The position numbers were made by a program, and so were the translations under genes. Below, piece by piece: positions 19,743 through 28,431 of a stretch of 64,000 nt of DNA (positions within the stretch are counted from its first letter, which is position 1; every line of letters starts with the position of its first letter). Source of the DNA: Mycobacterium paraffinicum (lineage in GTDB: Bacteria > Actinomycetota > Actinomycetes > Mycobacteriales > Mycobacteriaceae). The stretch covers positions 116,676 through 180,675 of the forward strand of contig NZ_MPNT01000013.1 in assembly GCF_001907675.1 (NCBI RefSeq), read 5' to 3'. The notes beneath the pieces are model-generated. The model was given only the letters and a program-made list of their open reading frames with translations, had not been told where the DNA came from and searched no databases.

Positions 19743-21079
19743 CCGAACACGGCACCGGCGCGGCGATCGAGATCCTGCCCGTCACCGGGCTTCCCGAGTT
19801 CCGGCCCGGCGATGATCTGAGCGCGGCGCTGGCGGCCGCCGCGCCGTGGCTGCGCGACCGCGACGTGGTGGTGGTGACCAGCAAGGTGGTGTCCAAGTGC
19901 GAGGGCCGGCTGGTGCCGGCGCCGCGGGACCCCGAGGAGCGGGACGCACTGAGACGCAAGCTCGTCGACGACGAGGCGGTGCGGGTGTTGGCCCGCAAGG
20001 GCCGCACCCTGATCACCGAGAACCGCATCGGCCTGATCCAGGCCGCCGCGGGCGTGGACGGATCCAACGTGGGCCGCGACGAACTGGCGCTGCTGCCGGT
20101 CGACCCCGACGCCAGCGCCGCGGCGCTGCGGGCCGGGCTTCGCGGACGGCTGGGGGTCGACGTGGCCGTGGTCATCACCGACACGATGGGCCGCGCCTGG
20201 CGCAACGGCCAGATCGACGCCGCGGTGGGTTCGTCGGGTTTGGCTGTGCTGCATGGGTATTCGGGGGCGGTCGACCGGCACGGCAACGAGCTGGTGGTCA
20301 CCGAGATCGCGGTCGCCGACGAGGTGGCGGCGGCCGCCGATCTGGTGAAGGGCAAGCTGACCGCCATGCCGGTGGCCGTGGTACGCGGCCTCGCCGTGGC
20401 CGACGACGGCACGACCGCCCGGCAGCTGTTGCGGCCCGGCGAGGAGGACCTGTTCTGGCTCGGCACCGCCGAGGCCCTCGACATGGGCCGCCGGCAGGCG
20501 CAACTCCTGCGCCGGTCGGTGCGCCGGTTCGGCGCCGAGCCCGTCGCGCCCGAGCTGATCGAAGCCGCCGTCGCCGAGGCCCTGACCGCCCCGGCCCCGC
20601 ACCACACCCGCCCGGTCCGGTTCGTCTGGTTGCAGACCCCCGACGTCCGGCTGCGGCTGCTGGACCGGATGCAAGACAAGTGGCGGTCCGACCTGGCCGG
20701 CGACGGCCGGCCCGCCGACTCGGTGGAACGCCGGGTGGCGCGCGGCCAGATCCTCTACGACGCACCCGAGGTCGTCATCCCGATGCTGGTCCTCGACGGC
20801 GCGCACACGTATCCCGACGCCGCCCGCACCGAGGCCGAGCACACCATGTTCACCGTCGCCGTCGGAGCGGCGGTGCAGGCCCTGCTGGTCGCCCTGGCCG
20901 TGCGGGGGGTGGGCAGCTGCTGGATCGGCTCGACGATCTTCGCCCCCGACCTGGTGCGCGCCGAACTGGGCCTGCCCGCGGATTGGGAGCCGTTGGGCGC
21001 CATCGCGATCGGTTACCCCGAGGAACCCGCCGGACCGCGCGAGGCCGCGGACGCCGGGGATTTGTTGATCCGCAAGTGA
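19739..21079 (+). CDS. fbiB: Bifunctional F420 gamma-glutamyl ligase / dehydro-F420 reductase FbiB
   Basis: This is a 446-residue two-domain protein. Residues 1 to about 245 form the CofE-type ligase that adds the glutamate tail ([33 protein letters not shown]). The remainder is an FMN-binding nitroreductase-like domain (RRSVRRF, then [12 protein letters not shown]), which in mycobacteria reduces dehydro-F420-0. The start GTG overlaps the fbiA stop. The product supports F420-dependent enzymes, including those activating nitroimidazole drugs. Confidence 0.96.
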   Translation: MTEHGTGAAIEILPVTGLPEFRPGDDLSAALAAAAPWLRDRDVVVVTSKVVSKCEGRLVPAPRDPEERDALRRKLVDDEAVRVLARKGRTLITENRIGLIQAAAGVDGSNVGRDELALLPVDPDASAAALRAGLRGRLGVDVAVVITDTMGRAWRNGQIDAAVGSSGLAVLHGYSGAVDRHGNELVVTEIAVADEVAAAADLVKGKLTAMPVAVVRGLAVADDGTTARQLLRPGEEDLFWLGTAEALDMGRRQAQLLRRSVRRFGAEPVAPELIEAAVAEALTAPAPHHTRPVRFVWLQTPDVRLRLLDRMQDKWRSDLAGDGRPADSVERRVARGQILYDAPEVVIPMLVLDGAHTYPDAARTEAEHTMFTVAVGAAVQALLVALAVRGVGSCWIGSTIFAPDLVRAELGLPADWEPLGAIAIGYPEEPAGPREAADAGDLLIRK

Positions 21080-21089
21080 TACTGGCCCC

Positions 21090-22664
21090 ATGAGATTCGC
21101 GGGCAAGGCGGCGGCGTCCGCCGAGAAGGCCCGCGGCGGCTACTACACGCCCGCGCCCGTCGCCCGCTTCCTGGCCCGCTGGGTTCGCGAGGCCGGACCG
21201 CGCATCGTCGAACCATCCTGCGGCGACGGCGCCATCCTGCGCGAGCTGGCCGCCCTTGGCGGACGGCCGCGCGGCGTCGAGCTCGTCGCCGAAGAGGCGG
21301 CCAAAGCAAGGGAATTCGCGCCCGTCGACGCCGCGAATCTGTTCGGTTGGCTCGCCACCACCGAGCCCGGCGGCTGGGACGGCGTCGCCGGCAACCCGCC
21401 CTACATCCGGTTCGGCAACTGGGCGGCCGAGCAGCGCGATCCCGCGCTGGACCTGATGAGGCGGGTGGGATTGCGGCCCAGCCGCCTGACCAACGCGTGG
21501 GTCCCCTTCGTGGTGGCGAGCTCGGTCCTGGTGCGTGACGGCGGCCGGGTGGGCCTGGTGCTGCCCGCCGAGTTGCTTCAGGTCTCCTACGCCGCGCAGC
21601 TGCGCGAGTTCCTGCTGAGCCGGTTCAGCGACATCACCCTGGTGACGTTCGAGCGCCTGGTGTTCGACGGGATCCTGCAGGAGGTCGTGTTGTTCTGCGG
21701 GGTCGCCGGCGCGGGGCCGGCCCGCGTCCGCACGCTGCACCTCACCGACGCCGAGGCGCTCGCGCACGCGGACCCCGACGTCGACTGGGCTCCGGCGCTG
21801 TTGCACGAGGACGAGAAGTGGACCAAATACTTTCTGCGGCCGGACGCGATCCGGCTGCTGCGAACGCTCAAGGGCTCGACGGCCATGACCCGGCTCGGCT
21901 CGGTCGCCGACGTGGACGTCGGCATCGTCACGGGCCGCAACAGCTTCTTCACGTTCGCCGACGCGCAGGCCCGCGAACTCGGCCTGTTGCCCCACTGTGT
22001 GCCGCTCGTCTCGCGCAGCGCGCAGTTGTCCGGGCTGGTCTACGACACCGATTGCCGGGCAAGCGATGTCGCGGGCGGGCTTCGAACCTGGCTGCTCGAC
22101 GCGCCGCGCGACCCGGGCGATCGCGCGCTGATCGCCCACATCCGGGCCGGTGAATCCGCCGGCGTGCACCGGGGCTACAAGTGCTCGATCCGCAAGCCGT
22201 GGTGGGGCACGCCGTCGCTGTGGATCCCCGACTTGTTCCTGCTGCGGCAGATTCACCGGGCGCCGCGGCTGACCGTCAACGCCGCCGCCGCGACGAGCAC
22301 CGACACGGTGCACCGCGTCCGGCTTGCCGCCGGGGTGGACGCGGCCGCGCTGGCGACGGTCTTCCACAACAGCGTGACGTTCGCCTTCGCCGAGATCACC
22401 GGCCGCAGTTACGGCGGGGGCATCTTGGAGCTGGAACCCCGCGAGGCCGAGCAGCTGCCCATTCCCCCGCCGCCCCTGGGCGGCCCCGAGCTGGCCGGCG
22501 ACGTCGACCTGCTGTTGAAGGCCAACGAGATGGAGAAGGCGCTGGACCTCGTCGACCGCCACGTCCTGATCGACGGCCTGGGGTTGACACCCGAGGTGGT
22601 GGCGCAGTGCCGCGCGGCCTGGGCCGCGCTGCGGGATCGCCGGAAGCGGCGGGGTGCCCGGTGA
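21090..22664 (+). CDS. mamA: DNA adenine-N6 methyltransferase MamA
   Basis: This 524-residue class I methyltransferase has the SAM motif IVEPSCGDGAILREL near residue 35 and the adenine-flipping motif GNPPYIRFGNW near residue 105, followed by a long target-recognition part. It corresponds to Rv3263, shown in M. tuberculosis to be MamA, which methylates CTCCAG/CTGGAG sites and alters expression where sites overlap -10 boxes. No restriction endonuclease gene is adjacent, so it behaves as an orphan enzyme. It lies 10 bp after fbiB, and its stop overlaps the next start (GTGA). Confidence 0.92.
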   Translation: MRFAGKAAASAEKARGGYYTPAPVARFLARWVREAGPRIVEPSCGDGAILRELAALGGRPRGVELVAEEAAKAREFAPVDAANLFGWLATTEPGGWDGVAGNPPYIRFGNWAAEQRDPALDLMRRVGLRPSRLTNAWVPFVVASSVLVRDGGRVGLVLPAELLQVSYAAQLREFLLSRFSDITLVTFERLVFDGILQEVVLFCGVAGAGPARVRTLHLTDAEALAHADPDVDWAPALLHEDEKWTKYFLRPDAIRLLRTLKGSTAMTRLGSVADVDVGIVTGRNSFFTFADAQARELGLLPHCVPLVSRSAQLSGLVYDTDCRASDVAGGLRTWLLDAPRDPGDRALIAHIRAGESAGVHRGYKCSIRKPWWGTPSLWIPDLFLLRQIHRAPRLTVNAAAATSTDTVHRVRLAAGVDAAALATVFHNSVTFAFAEITGRSYGGGILELEPREAEQLPIPPPPLGGPELAGDVDLLLKANEMEKALDLVDRHVLIDGLGLTPEVVAQCRAAWAALRDRRKRRGAR

Positions 22665-23200
22665 GCGTCCGGGATTCGGCGATCGCGCTGCTGTCCGACT
22701 GGGACGCGCCCGACGCCGAGCAGGATTCGTTGCGGCACGCGGTCCTGGCGTTCGTGCTCGCCCGTCCCGACGCGTGCCTGCGCGAGTGCGTGCCGGGCCA
22801 CGTCACCGCCTCGGCGCTGGTGCTCGACCACGCCGGCGACCGCGTGCTGCTCACGTTGCATCCGCGACTGGGCCGCTGGGTGCAACTGGGCGGCCACTGC
22901 GACGATGACGACGGCGACATCGTCGCCGCCGCCCTGCGCGAGGCCACCGAGGAGTCCGGAGTCGACGGCCTGCGCATCGAACCCCGGCTGGCCGCGGTGC
23001 ACGTCCACCCGGTCACCTGTTCGCTGGGCGTGCCTACCTGCCACCTGGATCTGCAGTTCGTGGCGCGCGCGCCCGCCGGCGCGCGGATCGCGATCAGCGA
23101 CGAGTCGGAGGACCTGCAGTGGTGGCCGGTCGACGCGTTGCCCGACGGCACCGACCACGCGCTGGCGTATCTGGTGCGACGGGCGCTGCGCCGCGCCTGA
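22661..23200 (+). CDS. Nudix hydrolase
   Basis: This 179-residue protein starts at a GTG overlapping the mamA stop. The Nudix box is GGHCDDDDGD...ALREATEESGV: REATEESG is intact, but the upstream part departs from the strict Gx5E spacing by one residue, as in the GGHCD subgroup. It probably hydrolyses a nucleoside diphosphate derivative; the substrate is unknown. Operon membership with fbiA, fbiB and mamA is clear from overlap, though a functional link to F420 or DNA methylation is only suggested by place. A strong hairpin follows the stop. Confidence 0.88.
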   Translation: MSVRDSAIALLSDWDAPDAEQDSLRHAVLAFVLARPDACLRECVPGHVTASALVLDHAGDRVLLTLHPRLGRWVQLGGHCDDDDGDIVAAALREATEESGVDGLRIEPRLAAVHVHPVTCSLGVPTCHLDLQFVARAPAGARIAISDESEDLQWWPVDALPDGTDHALAYLVRRALRRA

Positions 23201-23204
23201 CGCG

Positions 23205-23260
23205 CGAGCGTCACGCGAGCGTGGCGTTGGGCTCCGGCGGCCACGCTGGCGTGACGCTCG
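23205..23260. terminator. Long hairpin between converging nudix and manB
   Basis: Arms of 21 bp (23205-23225 and 23240-23260) pair with a single mismatch around a 14-nt loop. The structure sits just after the Nudix stop and before the stop of manB on the other strand, so it could end transcription from both sides. It has no U-tract, as is usual for mycobacterial intrinsic terminator candidates. Confidence 0.75.
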
Positions 23261-23276
23261 GCCCGGGGAGCCGGGC

Positions 23277-24356
23277 CTAGACGTCGGACGAGTAGCGGAT
23301 GCCGCCGTCGGGAATCGCGACGCCGGGCCACACGCGGGCGCCGCGCAGCAGCTCGCAGCGCGCGCCGATGTCGGCGCCGTCGCCGATCACGCCGTCGCGG
23401 ATCAGCGCCCGCGGGCCGATGCGGGCGCCGAAGCCGATGATGGAGCGCTCGATCACGCTGCCGGCCTCCACCTTGACGCCGTCGAAGATCACCGCGCCGT
23501 CCAGCCGCACGCCTGGCCCGATCTCGGCCCCCCGCCCGACGACCGTGCCGCCGATGAGCACCGCGCCCGGTGACACCGCCGCGCCGTCGTGCACCAGCTG
23601 CTCGCCGCGGTGGCCGTGCAGCGCCGGCGACGGCGCGATGCCGCGCACCAGGTCCGCCGACCCCCGAACGAAGTCCTCCGGGGTGCCCATGTCCCGCCAA
23701 TAGGTGGCGTCGACGTAGCCGCAAACCTTGACGTCCGGGTCCTTGAGCAGGGCCGGGAACACCTCGCGTTCGACCGACACCTCGCGGCCGCGGGGGATCC
23801 GGTCGATGATGTCGCGGGCGAACACGTACGTGCCGGCGTTGATCTGGTCGGTCGGCGGGTCCTGCGTCTTCTCCACGAAGGCGGTGACCCGGCCGTTTTC
23901 GTCGGTCGTGACGCAGCCGTACGCCCGCGGGTCGCCGACCCGCACCAGGTGCAGTGTGACGTCGGCCTGCTGCGCCCGGTGGAAGTCGATGATCTGGTTG
24001 AGGTCCGAACCCGAGAGCACGTCGCCGTTGAACACCAGCACGGTGTCGTGCCGCAGGTGGCCGGCGACGTTGGCGATGCCGCCGCCCGTTCCCAGCGGGC
24101 TGTCCTCGGTGACGTATTCGATCTGCAGGCCCAGCTTGGAGCCGTCGCCGAACTCGGCCTCGAAGACCGCGGCCTGATACGAGGTGCTCAGGATGACGTG
24201 CTCGATGCCCGCCGCGGCGATCCTCGACAGCAGGTGGGTCAAGAACGGCAGCCCGGCGGTGGGCAACATCGGCTTGGGCGCCGACAGCGTCAGCGGCCGC
24301 AGCCGGGTGCCCTTGCCGCCGACCAGAATCACCGCATCGACTTGCGGGTTAGCCAT
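23277..24356 (-). CDS. manB: Mannose-1-phosphate guanylyltransferase
   Basis: This 359-residue enzyme makes GDP-mannose from GTP and mannose-1-phosphate. The nucleotidyltransferase signature LVGGKGTRLRPLTLSAPKPM is intact, with a catalytic-domain NGDVLSG motif and C-terminal left-handed beta-helix hexapeptide repeats (GGTVVGRGAEIGPGVRLDG). The ATG at 24356 overlaps the wbbL stop by 8 bp and gives the same length as Rv3264c. It is the last gene of rmlD-wbbL-manB. In some annotations it is named manC or rmlA2. Confidence 0.94.
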   Translation of the reverse strand: MANPQVDAVILVGGKGTRLRPLTLSAPKPMLPTAGLPFLTHLLSRIAAAGIEHVILSTSYQAAVFEAEFGDGSKLGLQIEYVTEDSPLGTGGGIANVAGHLRHDTVLVFNGDVLSGSDLNQIIDFHRAQQADVTLHLVRVGDPRAYGCVTTDENGRVTAFVEKTQDPPTDQINAGTYVFARDIIDRIPRGREVSVEREVFPALLKDPDVKVCGYVDATYWRDMGTPEDFVRGSADLVRGIAPSPALHGHRGEQLVHDGAAVSPGAVLIGGTVVGRGAEIGPGVRLDGAVIFDGVKVEAGSVIERSIIGFGARIGPRALIRDGVIGDGADIGARCELLRGARVWPGVAIPDGGIRYSSDV

Positions 24357-25257
24357 TTGCGCGCCGCCCTTCCGCCAGTTTCCGTCTCCGATCCCGCAGC
24401 GCACCGCGCACCATCAGGCGGGACCGGACCGCCAACGAGCCCCGCAGCACCCAGCGCAGCGGCGCCCGCCACCACCCCGCGTGCCGGTCGGCCAGGAACA
24501 GGTAGGTGCTCGCGTGATGCGCGGCCAGGTGGCTCGCCGGGTCGTCCCCGGTGGAGTGGCCCTTGTGGTGCAGCACCTCGGCCGACGGCACGTAGACGCT
24601 CAGCCAGCCGGCCCGGCCGAGCCGGTCCCCGAGGTCGACGTCTTCCATATACATGAAGTAGCGCTCGTCGAACCCGCCGACCTGGGCGAAGGCGGACCGG
24701 CGGACCAGCAGGCACGACCCGGACAACCAGCCGACCGGGCGTTCGCTGGGCTCCAGCCGCTCCTGGCGGTAGGCCGCCGACCACGGGTTGCGCTTCCAGA
24801 CCGGCCCGACGACCGCGTGCATGCCGCCGCGGACCAGGCTGGGCAGGTGCCGCGCCGACGGGTAGACCGAGCCGTCCGGGTCGCGGATGAGCGGGCCGAG
24901 GGCGCCGGCGCGCGGCCAGCGGGTGGCGGCGTCCAGCAGGGCATCGATGCTGCCCGGGCCCCACTGCACGTCGGGGTTGGCCACGATCACCCAGTCGTCG
25001 TCGACCTCCGCCGAATCGGCGAGCTGGGAGACCGCGCGATTCACCGCGGTGCCGTACCCGAGGTTGGCCCCCGTGTGGAACAGCCGCACATTCGGGTAGC
25101 GCTCGACGGCGGCCTCCGGCGTCCCGTCGGTGGAGCCGTTGTCGGCCATCAGGACGCACACGGGCCGCTCGGTGGCCAGCGCCAGCGAGGCCAGGAAGCG
25201 CTCGAGGTGTGGGCCCGGTGAGTAGGTCACCGTCACGACCGGCAGGACGTCAGTCAC
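24349..25257 (-). CDS. wbbL: Rhamnosyltransferase WbbL
   Basis: This family 2 glycosyltransferase of 302 residues transfers rhamnose from dTDP-rhamnose to GlcNAc-PP-decaprenol, building the linker that joins arabinogalactan to peptidoglycan; it is essential in mycobacteria. Motifs include ADNGSTDGT, the metal-binding region VIVANPDVQWGPGS, and YMEDVDLGDRLGRAGW with the catalytic base region. The GTG at 25257 overlaps the rmlD stop by 8 bp, and the stop overlaps manB, so the three genes are translationally coupled. It matches Rv3265c. Confidence 0.95.
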   Translation of the reverse strand: MTDVLPVVTVTYSPGPHLERFLASLALATERPVCVLMADNGSTDGTPEAAVERYPNVRLFHTGANLGYGTAVNRAVSQLADSAEVDDDWVIVANPDVQWGPGSIDALLDAATRWPRAGALGPLIRDPDGSVYPSARHLPSLVRGGMHAVVGPVWKRNPWSAAYRQERLEPSERPVGWLSGSCLLVRRSAFAQVGGFDERYFMYMEDVDLGDRLGRAGWLSVYVPSAEVLHHKGHSTGDDPASHLAAHHASTYLFLADRHAGWWRAPLRWVLRGSLAVRSRLMVRGALRDRRRKLAEGRRANG

Positions 25258-26137
25258 GCGTCGAGGGTAACGGTCGATCGGCGGCCGCAAGCGCCGCGAC
25301 AAGCGCGGGGCGCCAGGGCCGTAACGTCCGCAGTCCCGCCGCGGCGGACTCGCGGCCCGACAGCGCGGAGTAGGTCGGGCGCGGCGCCGGCCTGGGAAAC
25401 TCCGCGGTGCTGACCGGCCGCACCCGCTCGGGGTCGGCGCCGCATTCGGAGAAGATCGCGCGGGTCTGCTCGAAGCGGGACACCGCGCCCTCGTTGGCGG
25501 CATGCAGGATCGGCCCGGGCACGCCGTCGTCGGCGATCTGCAGCAGCGCCTCCGCCAGGTCGCCCACGTACGTGGGTGAGCCGACCTGGTCATCGACCAC
25601 GTTGACCGGGCCGTCGCCGGCGGCCAGGCGGCGCATGACGGCGACGAAGTCCTTGCCGTCGGCGCCGGTGTAGACCCAGGCGGTGCGGACGATGACGGCG
25701 TCGGGAAGCGCCGCCAGCACGGCATCCTCCCCGGCGAGCTTGCTGCGCCCGTACACGCCCGACGGCGCGGTGGGGTCGCTGGGCTCGTACGGACGCGGGT
25801 CGGCGCCACCGAAGTCCCCGTTGAAGACGTAGTCGGTGGAGACGTGGATGAACCGGGCGCCGGCGCGCGCGCAGGCGCGGGCGATGTTCTGAGGACCGGT
25901 GGCGTTGACGGCGAAGGCGGCGGCCTCGTCGCTCTCGGCGCCGTCGACATCGGTGTACGCCGCGCAGTTGATCACCACGTCGCCGCCCCGGACGATTCGC
26001 TCGGCGGCGGCGGGGTCGGTGATGTCCCACTCCGACGACGTCATGGCCAGCACGTCACGGCCCTGACCGGCCGCGAGCGAACGCAAATAGCGGCCCAGCT
26101 GCCCGCCGGCACCGGCGATCACGATCCTGCTCGACAT
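25250..26137 (-). CDS. rmlD: dTDP-4-dehydrorhamnose reductase
   Basis: This 295-residue short-chain dehydrogenase performs the last step of dTDP-rhamnose synthesis with NAD(P)H. The N-terminal nucleotide motif is GAGGQLGRYL; the catalytic Thr/Tyr/Lys set lies in HVSTDYVFNGDFGG and GVYGRSKLAGE. It supplies the donor for WbbL, encoded next in the operon. The 98-bp gap to the divergent lcp1 holds both promoters. It corresponds to Rv3266c. Confidence 0.95.
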   Translation of the reverse strand: MSSRIVIAGAGGQLGRYLRSLAAGQGRDVLAMTSSEWDITDPAAAERIVRGGDVVINCAAYTDVDGAESDEAAAFAVNATGPQNIARACARAGARFIHVSTDYVFNGDFGGADPRPYEPSDPTAPSGVYGRSKLAGEDAVLAALPDAVIVRTAWVYTGADGKDFVAVMRRLAAGDGPVNVVDDQVGSPTYVGDLAEALLQIADDGVPGPILHAANEGAVSRFEQTRAIFSECGADPERVRPVSTAEFPRPAPRPTYSALSGRESAAAGLRTLRPWRPALVAALAAADRPLPSTRD

Positions 26138-26235
26138 GGTTTGAGTTTGGCATGCGGGGAAACGCGCGGGCGACGGCCGGGGCGCGCGGGGCTTCGCTAC
26201 CCGCGAAGCGTCTGTGTCGCAAGTAACCTAGTGGG

Positions 26236-27708
26236 ATGCCTGTGCAACGTGTGGTTCGTGTGATTGCCACTGCGCTCACGCTCGTTGTCGTCCTCGGCAC
26301 CGGGCTCGCGTGGAGCAACGTCCGCTCATTCGAGGACGGCATCTTCCACATGTCCGCACCCTCGCTCGGCAAGGGCGGCGACGACGGCGCGATCGACATC
26401 CTGTTGGTCGGCCTCGACAGCCGCACCGACGCGCACGGCAACCCGCTGTCGCAGGAGGAGCTGGCCACCCTGCGGGCCGGCGACGAGGAAGCGACCAACA
26501 CCGACACGATCATCCTGATCCGGATCCCCAACAACGGGAAGTCGGCGACCGCCATCTCGATCCCCCGCGACTCCTACGTCGCGGCCCCCGGCCTGGGCAA
26601 GACGAAGATCAACGGCGTCTACGGCCAGACCCGCGAGGCCAAGCGCACCAACCTGGTCAAGGCCGGCGACTCGGCCGAGGACGCCGCCGCGCAGGGCACC
26701 GAGGCCGGGCGCGAGGCGCTGATCAAGACCGTCGCCGACCTCACCGGCGTCACCGTGGACCACTACGCCGAGATCGGGCTGCTCGGCTTCTCCTTGATCA
26801 CCGACGCGCTCGGCGGCGTGGACGTCTGCCTCAAAGAGCCGGTGTTCGAACCGCTTTCGGGCGCCGACTTCCCGGCCGGTCCGCAGCGGCTCGACGGGCC
26901 GGAGGCGCTCAGCTTCGTCCGTCAGCGTCACGAGCTGCCGCGCGGCGACCTCGACCGGGTGGTGCGCCAGCAGGTGGTGATGGCCTCGCTGGCCCACCGG
27001 GTCATCTCCGGCAAGACGCTGTCCAGCCCCGCGACGGTCAAACGTCTGGAGGCGGCCGTGCAACGCTCGGTGGTGATCTCGCAGGGTTGGGACGTCATGG
27101 ATTTCGTGCAACAGATGCAGAAACTGGCCGGCGGCAACGTCGCATTCGCCACCATCCCGGTGCTCGACGGCGCCGGCTGGAGCGACGACGGCATGCAGAG
27201 CGTCGTGCGGGTGGACCCGCACCAGGTCGCCGATTGGGTCAGCGGGCTGCTGCACGACCAGGAGCAGGGCAAGACCGAGGAGATCGCCTACACGCCGGCG
27301 AAGACGACCGCCAGCGTGGTCAACGACACCGACATCAACGGGCTGGCATCGGCGGTGTCACAGGTGTTGACCTCCAAGGGGTTTGGTGCGGGCACGGTCG
27401 GCAACAACGACGGCGGCCACGTCAAGGGCAGCCAGGTGATGGCCGCCAAGACCGACGACCTGGGCGCCCAGGAGGTGTCCAAGGAACTGGGCGGGTTGCC
27501 GGTGGTGGCCGATCCCTCCGTCGCGCCGGGCTCGGTGCGGGTGGTGCTGGGCAACGACTACAGCGGCCCCGGCTCGGGCCTGTCCGGCACCGGGACGGTG
27601 ATGCCCGCCCGGGTGTCCAACGTCGGTTCGGTGGCGGCCGATCCCAACGTCCCGGCGCCGTCGCCGATCCTGACCGCCGGTTCCGACAAGCCCGAGTGCA
27701 TCAACTGA
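26236..27708 (+). CDS. lcp1: LytR-CpsA-Psr phosphotransferase Lcp1, arabinogalactan ligase
   Basis: This 490-residue protein has one N-terminal membrane anchor (about residues 7-26), an extracytoplasmic LCP domain (about 50-260) and a LytR_C domain near the end. Key LCP residues appear in ILLVGLDSR, ISIPRDSYV, KINGVYG and VRQRHELPRGDLDRVVRQQ. The M. tuberculosis orthologue Rv3267 (Lcp1) attaches arabinogalactan to peptidoglycan, matching the divergent linker-synthesis genes wbbL and rmlD. TAACCT lies 6 nt before the ATG, so a leaderless message is likely. Confidence 0.93.
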   Translation: MPVQRVVRVIATALTLVVVLGTGLAWSNVRSFEDGIFHMSAPSLGKGGDDGAIDILLVGLDSRTDAHGNPLSQEELATLRAGDEEATNTDTIILIRIPNNGKSATAISIPRDSYVAAPGLGKTKINGVYGQTREAKRTNLVKAGDSAEDAAAQGTEAGREALIKTVADLTGVTVDHYAEIGLLGFSLITDALGGVDVCLKEPVFEPLSGADFPAGPQRLDGPEALSFVRQRHELPRGDLDRVVRQQVVMASLAHRVISGKTLSSPATVKRLEAAVQRSVVISQGWDVMDFVQQMQKLAGGNVAFATIPVLDGAGWSDDGMQSVVRVDPHQVADWVSGLLHDQEQGKTEEIAYTPAKTTASVVNDTDINGLASAVSQVLTSKGFGAGTVGNNDGGHVKGSQVMAAKTDDLGAQEVSKELGGLPVVADPSVAPGSVRVVLGNDYSGPGSGLSGTGTVMPARVSNVGSVAADPNVPAPSPILTAGSDKPECIN

Positions 27709-28418
27709 GCACGCTCTCCGGCGCCATCCTGGACCCGATGCTGCGGGCCGACCCGGTCGGCCCGCGCATCACCTATTACGACGATGCTCTTGGGGCCACC
27801 GGCTTACGCATCGAGTTGTCCGCGGCCACGCTGGCCAACTGGGCGGCCAAGACCGGCAACCTGTTGCGCGACGAATTGGGCTCCGGGCCGGGCGGCCGGG
27901 TCGCCATCCTGCTGCCGGCGCACTGGCAGACGGCGGCGGTGTTGTTCGGCGTGTGGTGGATCGGCGCCGAGGCCGTGCTCGAACCGGGACCGGCCGACCT
28001 CGCGCTGTGCACACCCGAGCGGCTGGACGAGGCGGACTCGATTGCCGGTGAGGTGGCGGTGCTGTCGTTGGACCCGTTCGGTCGCCCGGCCGCCGAGCTG
28101 CCGATCGGCGTCACCGACTACGCCACCGCCGTGCGCGTGCACGGCGACCAGATCGTCGCCGAACGCCATCCCGGCCCGGCGCTGGCCGGCCGGTCGGTCG
28201 ACGAGGTCCTGGCCGATTGCCAAAGCTCGGCCGCCGCAAGGGAGTTGACGGCCAAGGACCGAGTCCTTTCCACCGCCGCGTGGTCGAGTCCCGAGGAACT
28301 GGTGGACGGCCTGCTGGCGATCCTGGCCGTCGGCGCATCGCTGGTGCAGGTGGCCCATCCTGACGCGTCGGCGCAGCAACGCCGGATCGAGACCGAAAAG
28401 GTCACCCGGGTGCTCTAG
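27696..28418 (+). CDS. TIGR03089 family protein
   Basis: This 240-residue actinobacterial protein of unknown function resembles a fragment of the AMP-binding (adenylate-forming) fold: ITYYDD...TLANWAAKTGNLLRDELG and RVAILLPAHWQTAAVLFGVWW echo the start of acyl-CoA synthetases, but the phosphate-binding loop and the catalytic lysine region are absent. The GTG at 27696 overlaps lcp1 by 13 bp; an ATG at 27738 would give 226 residues. It is Rv3268-like and very probably co-transcribed with lcp1. Confidence 0.8.
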   Translation: MHQLSTLSGAILDPMLRADPVGPRITYYDDALGATGLRIELSAATLANWAAKTGNLLRDELGSGPGGRVAILLPAHWQTAAVLFGVWWIGAEAVLEPGPADLALCTPERLDEADSIAGEVAVLSLDPFGRPAAELPIGVTDYATAVRVHGDQIVAERHPGPALAGRSVDEVLADCQSSAAARELTAKDRVLSTAAWSSPEELVDGLLAILAVGASLVQVAHPDASAQQRRIETEKVTRVL

Positions 28419-28431
28419 GCCGCGGTCTGAC

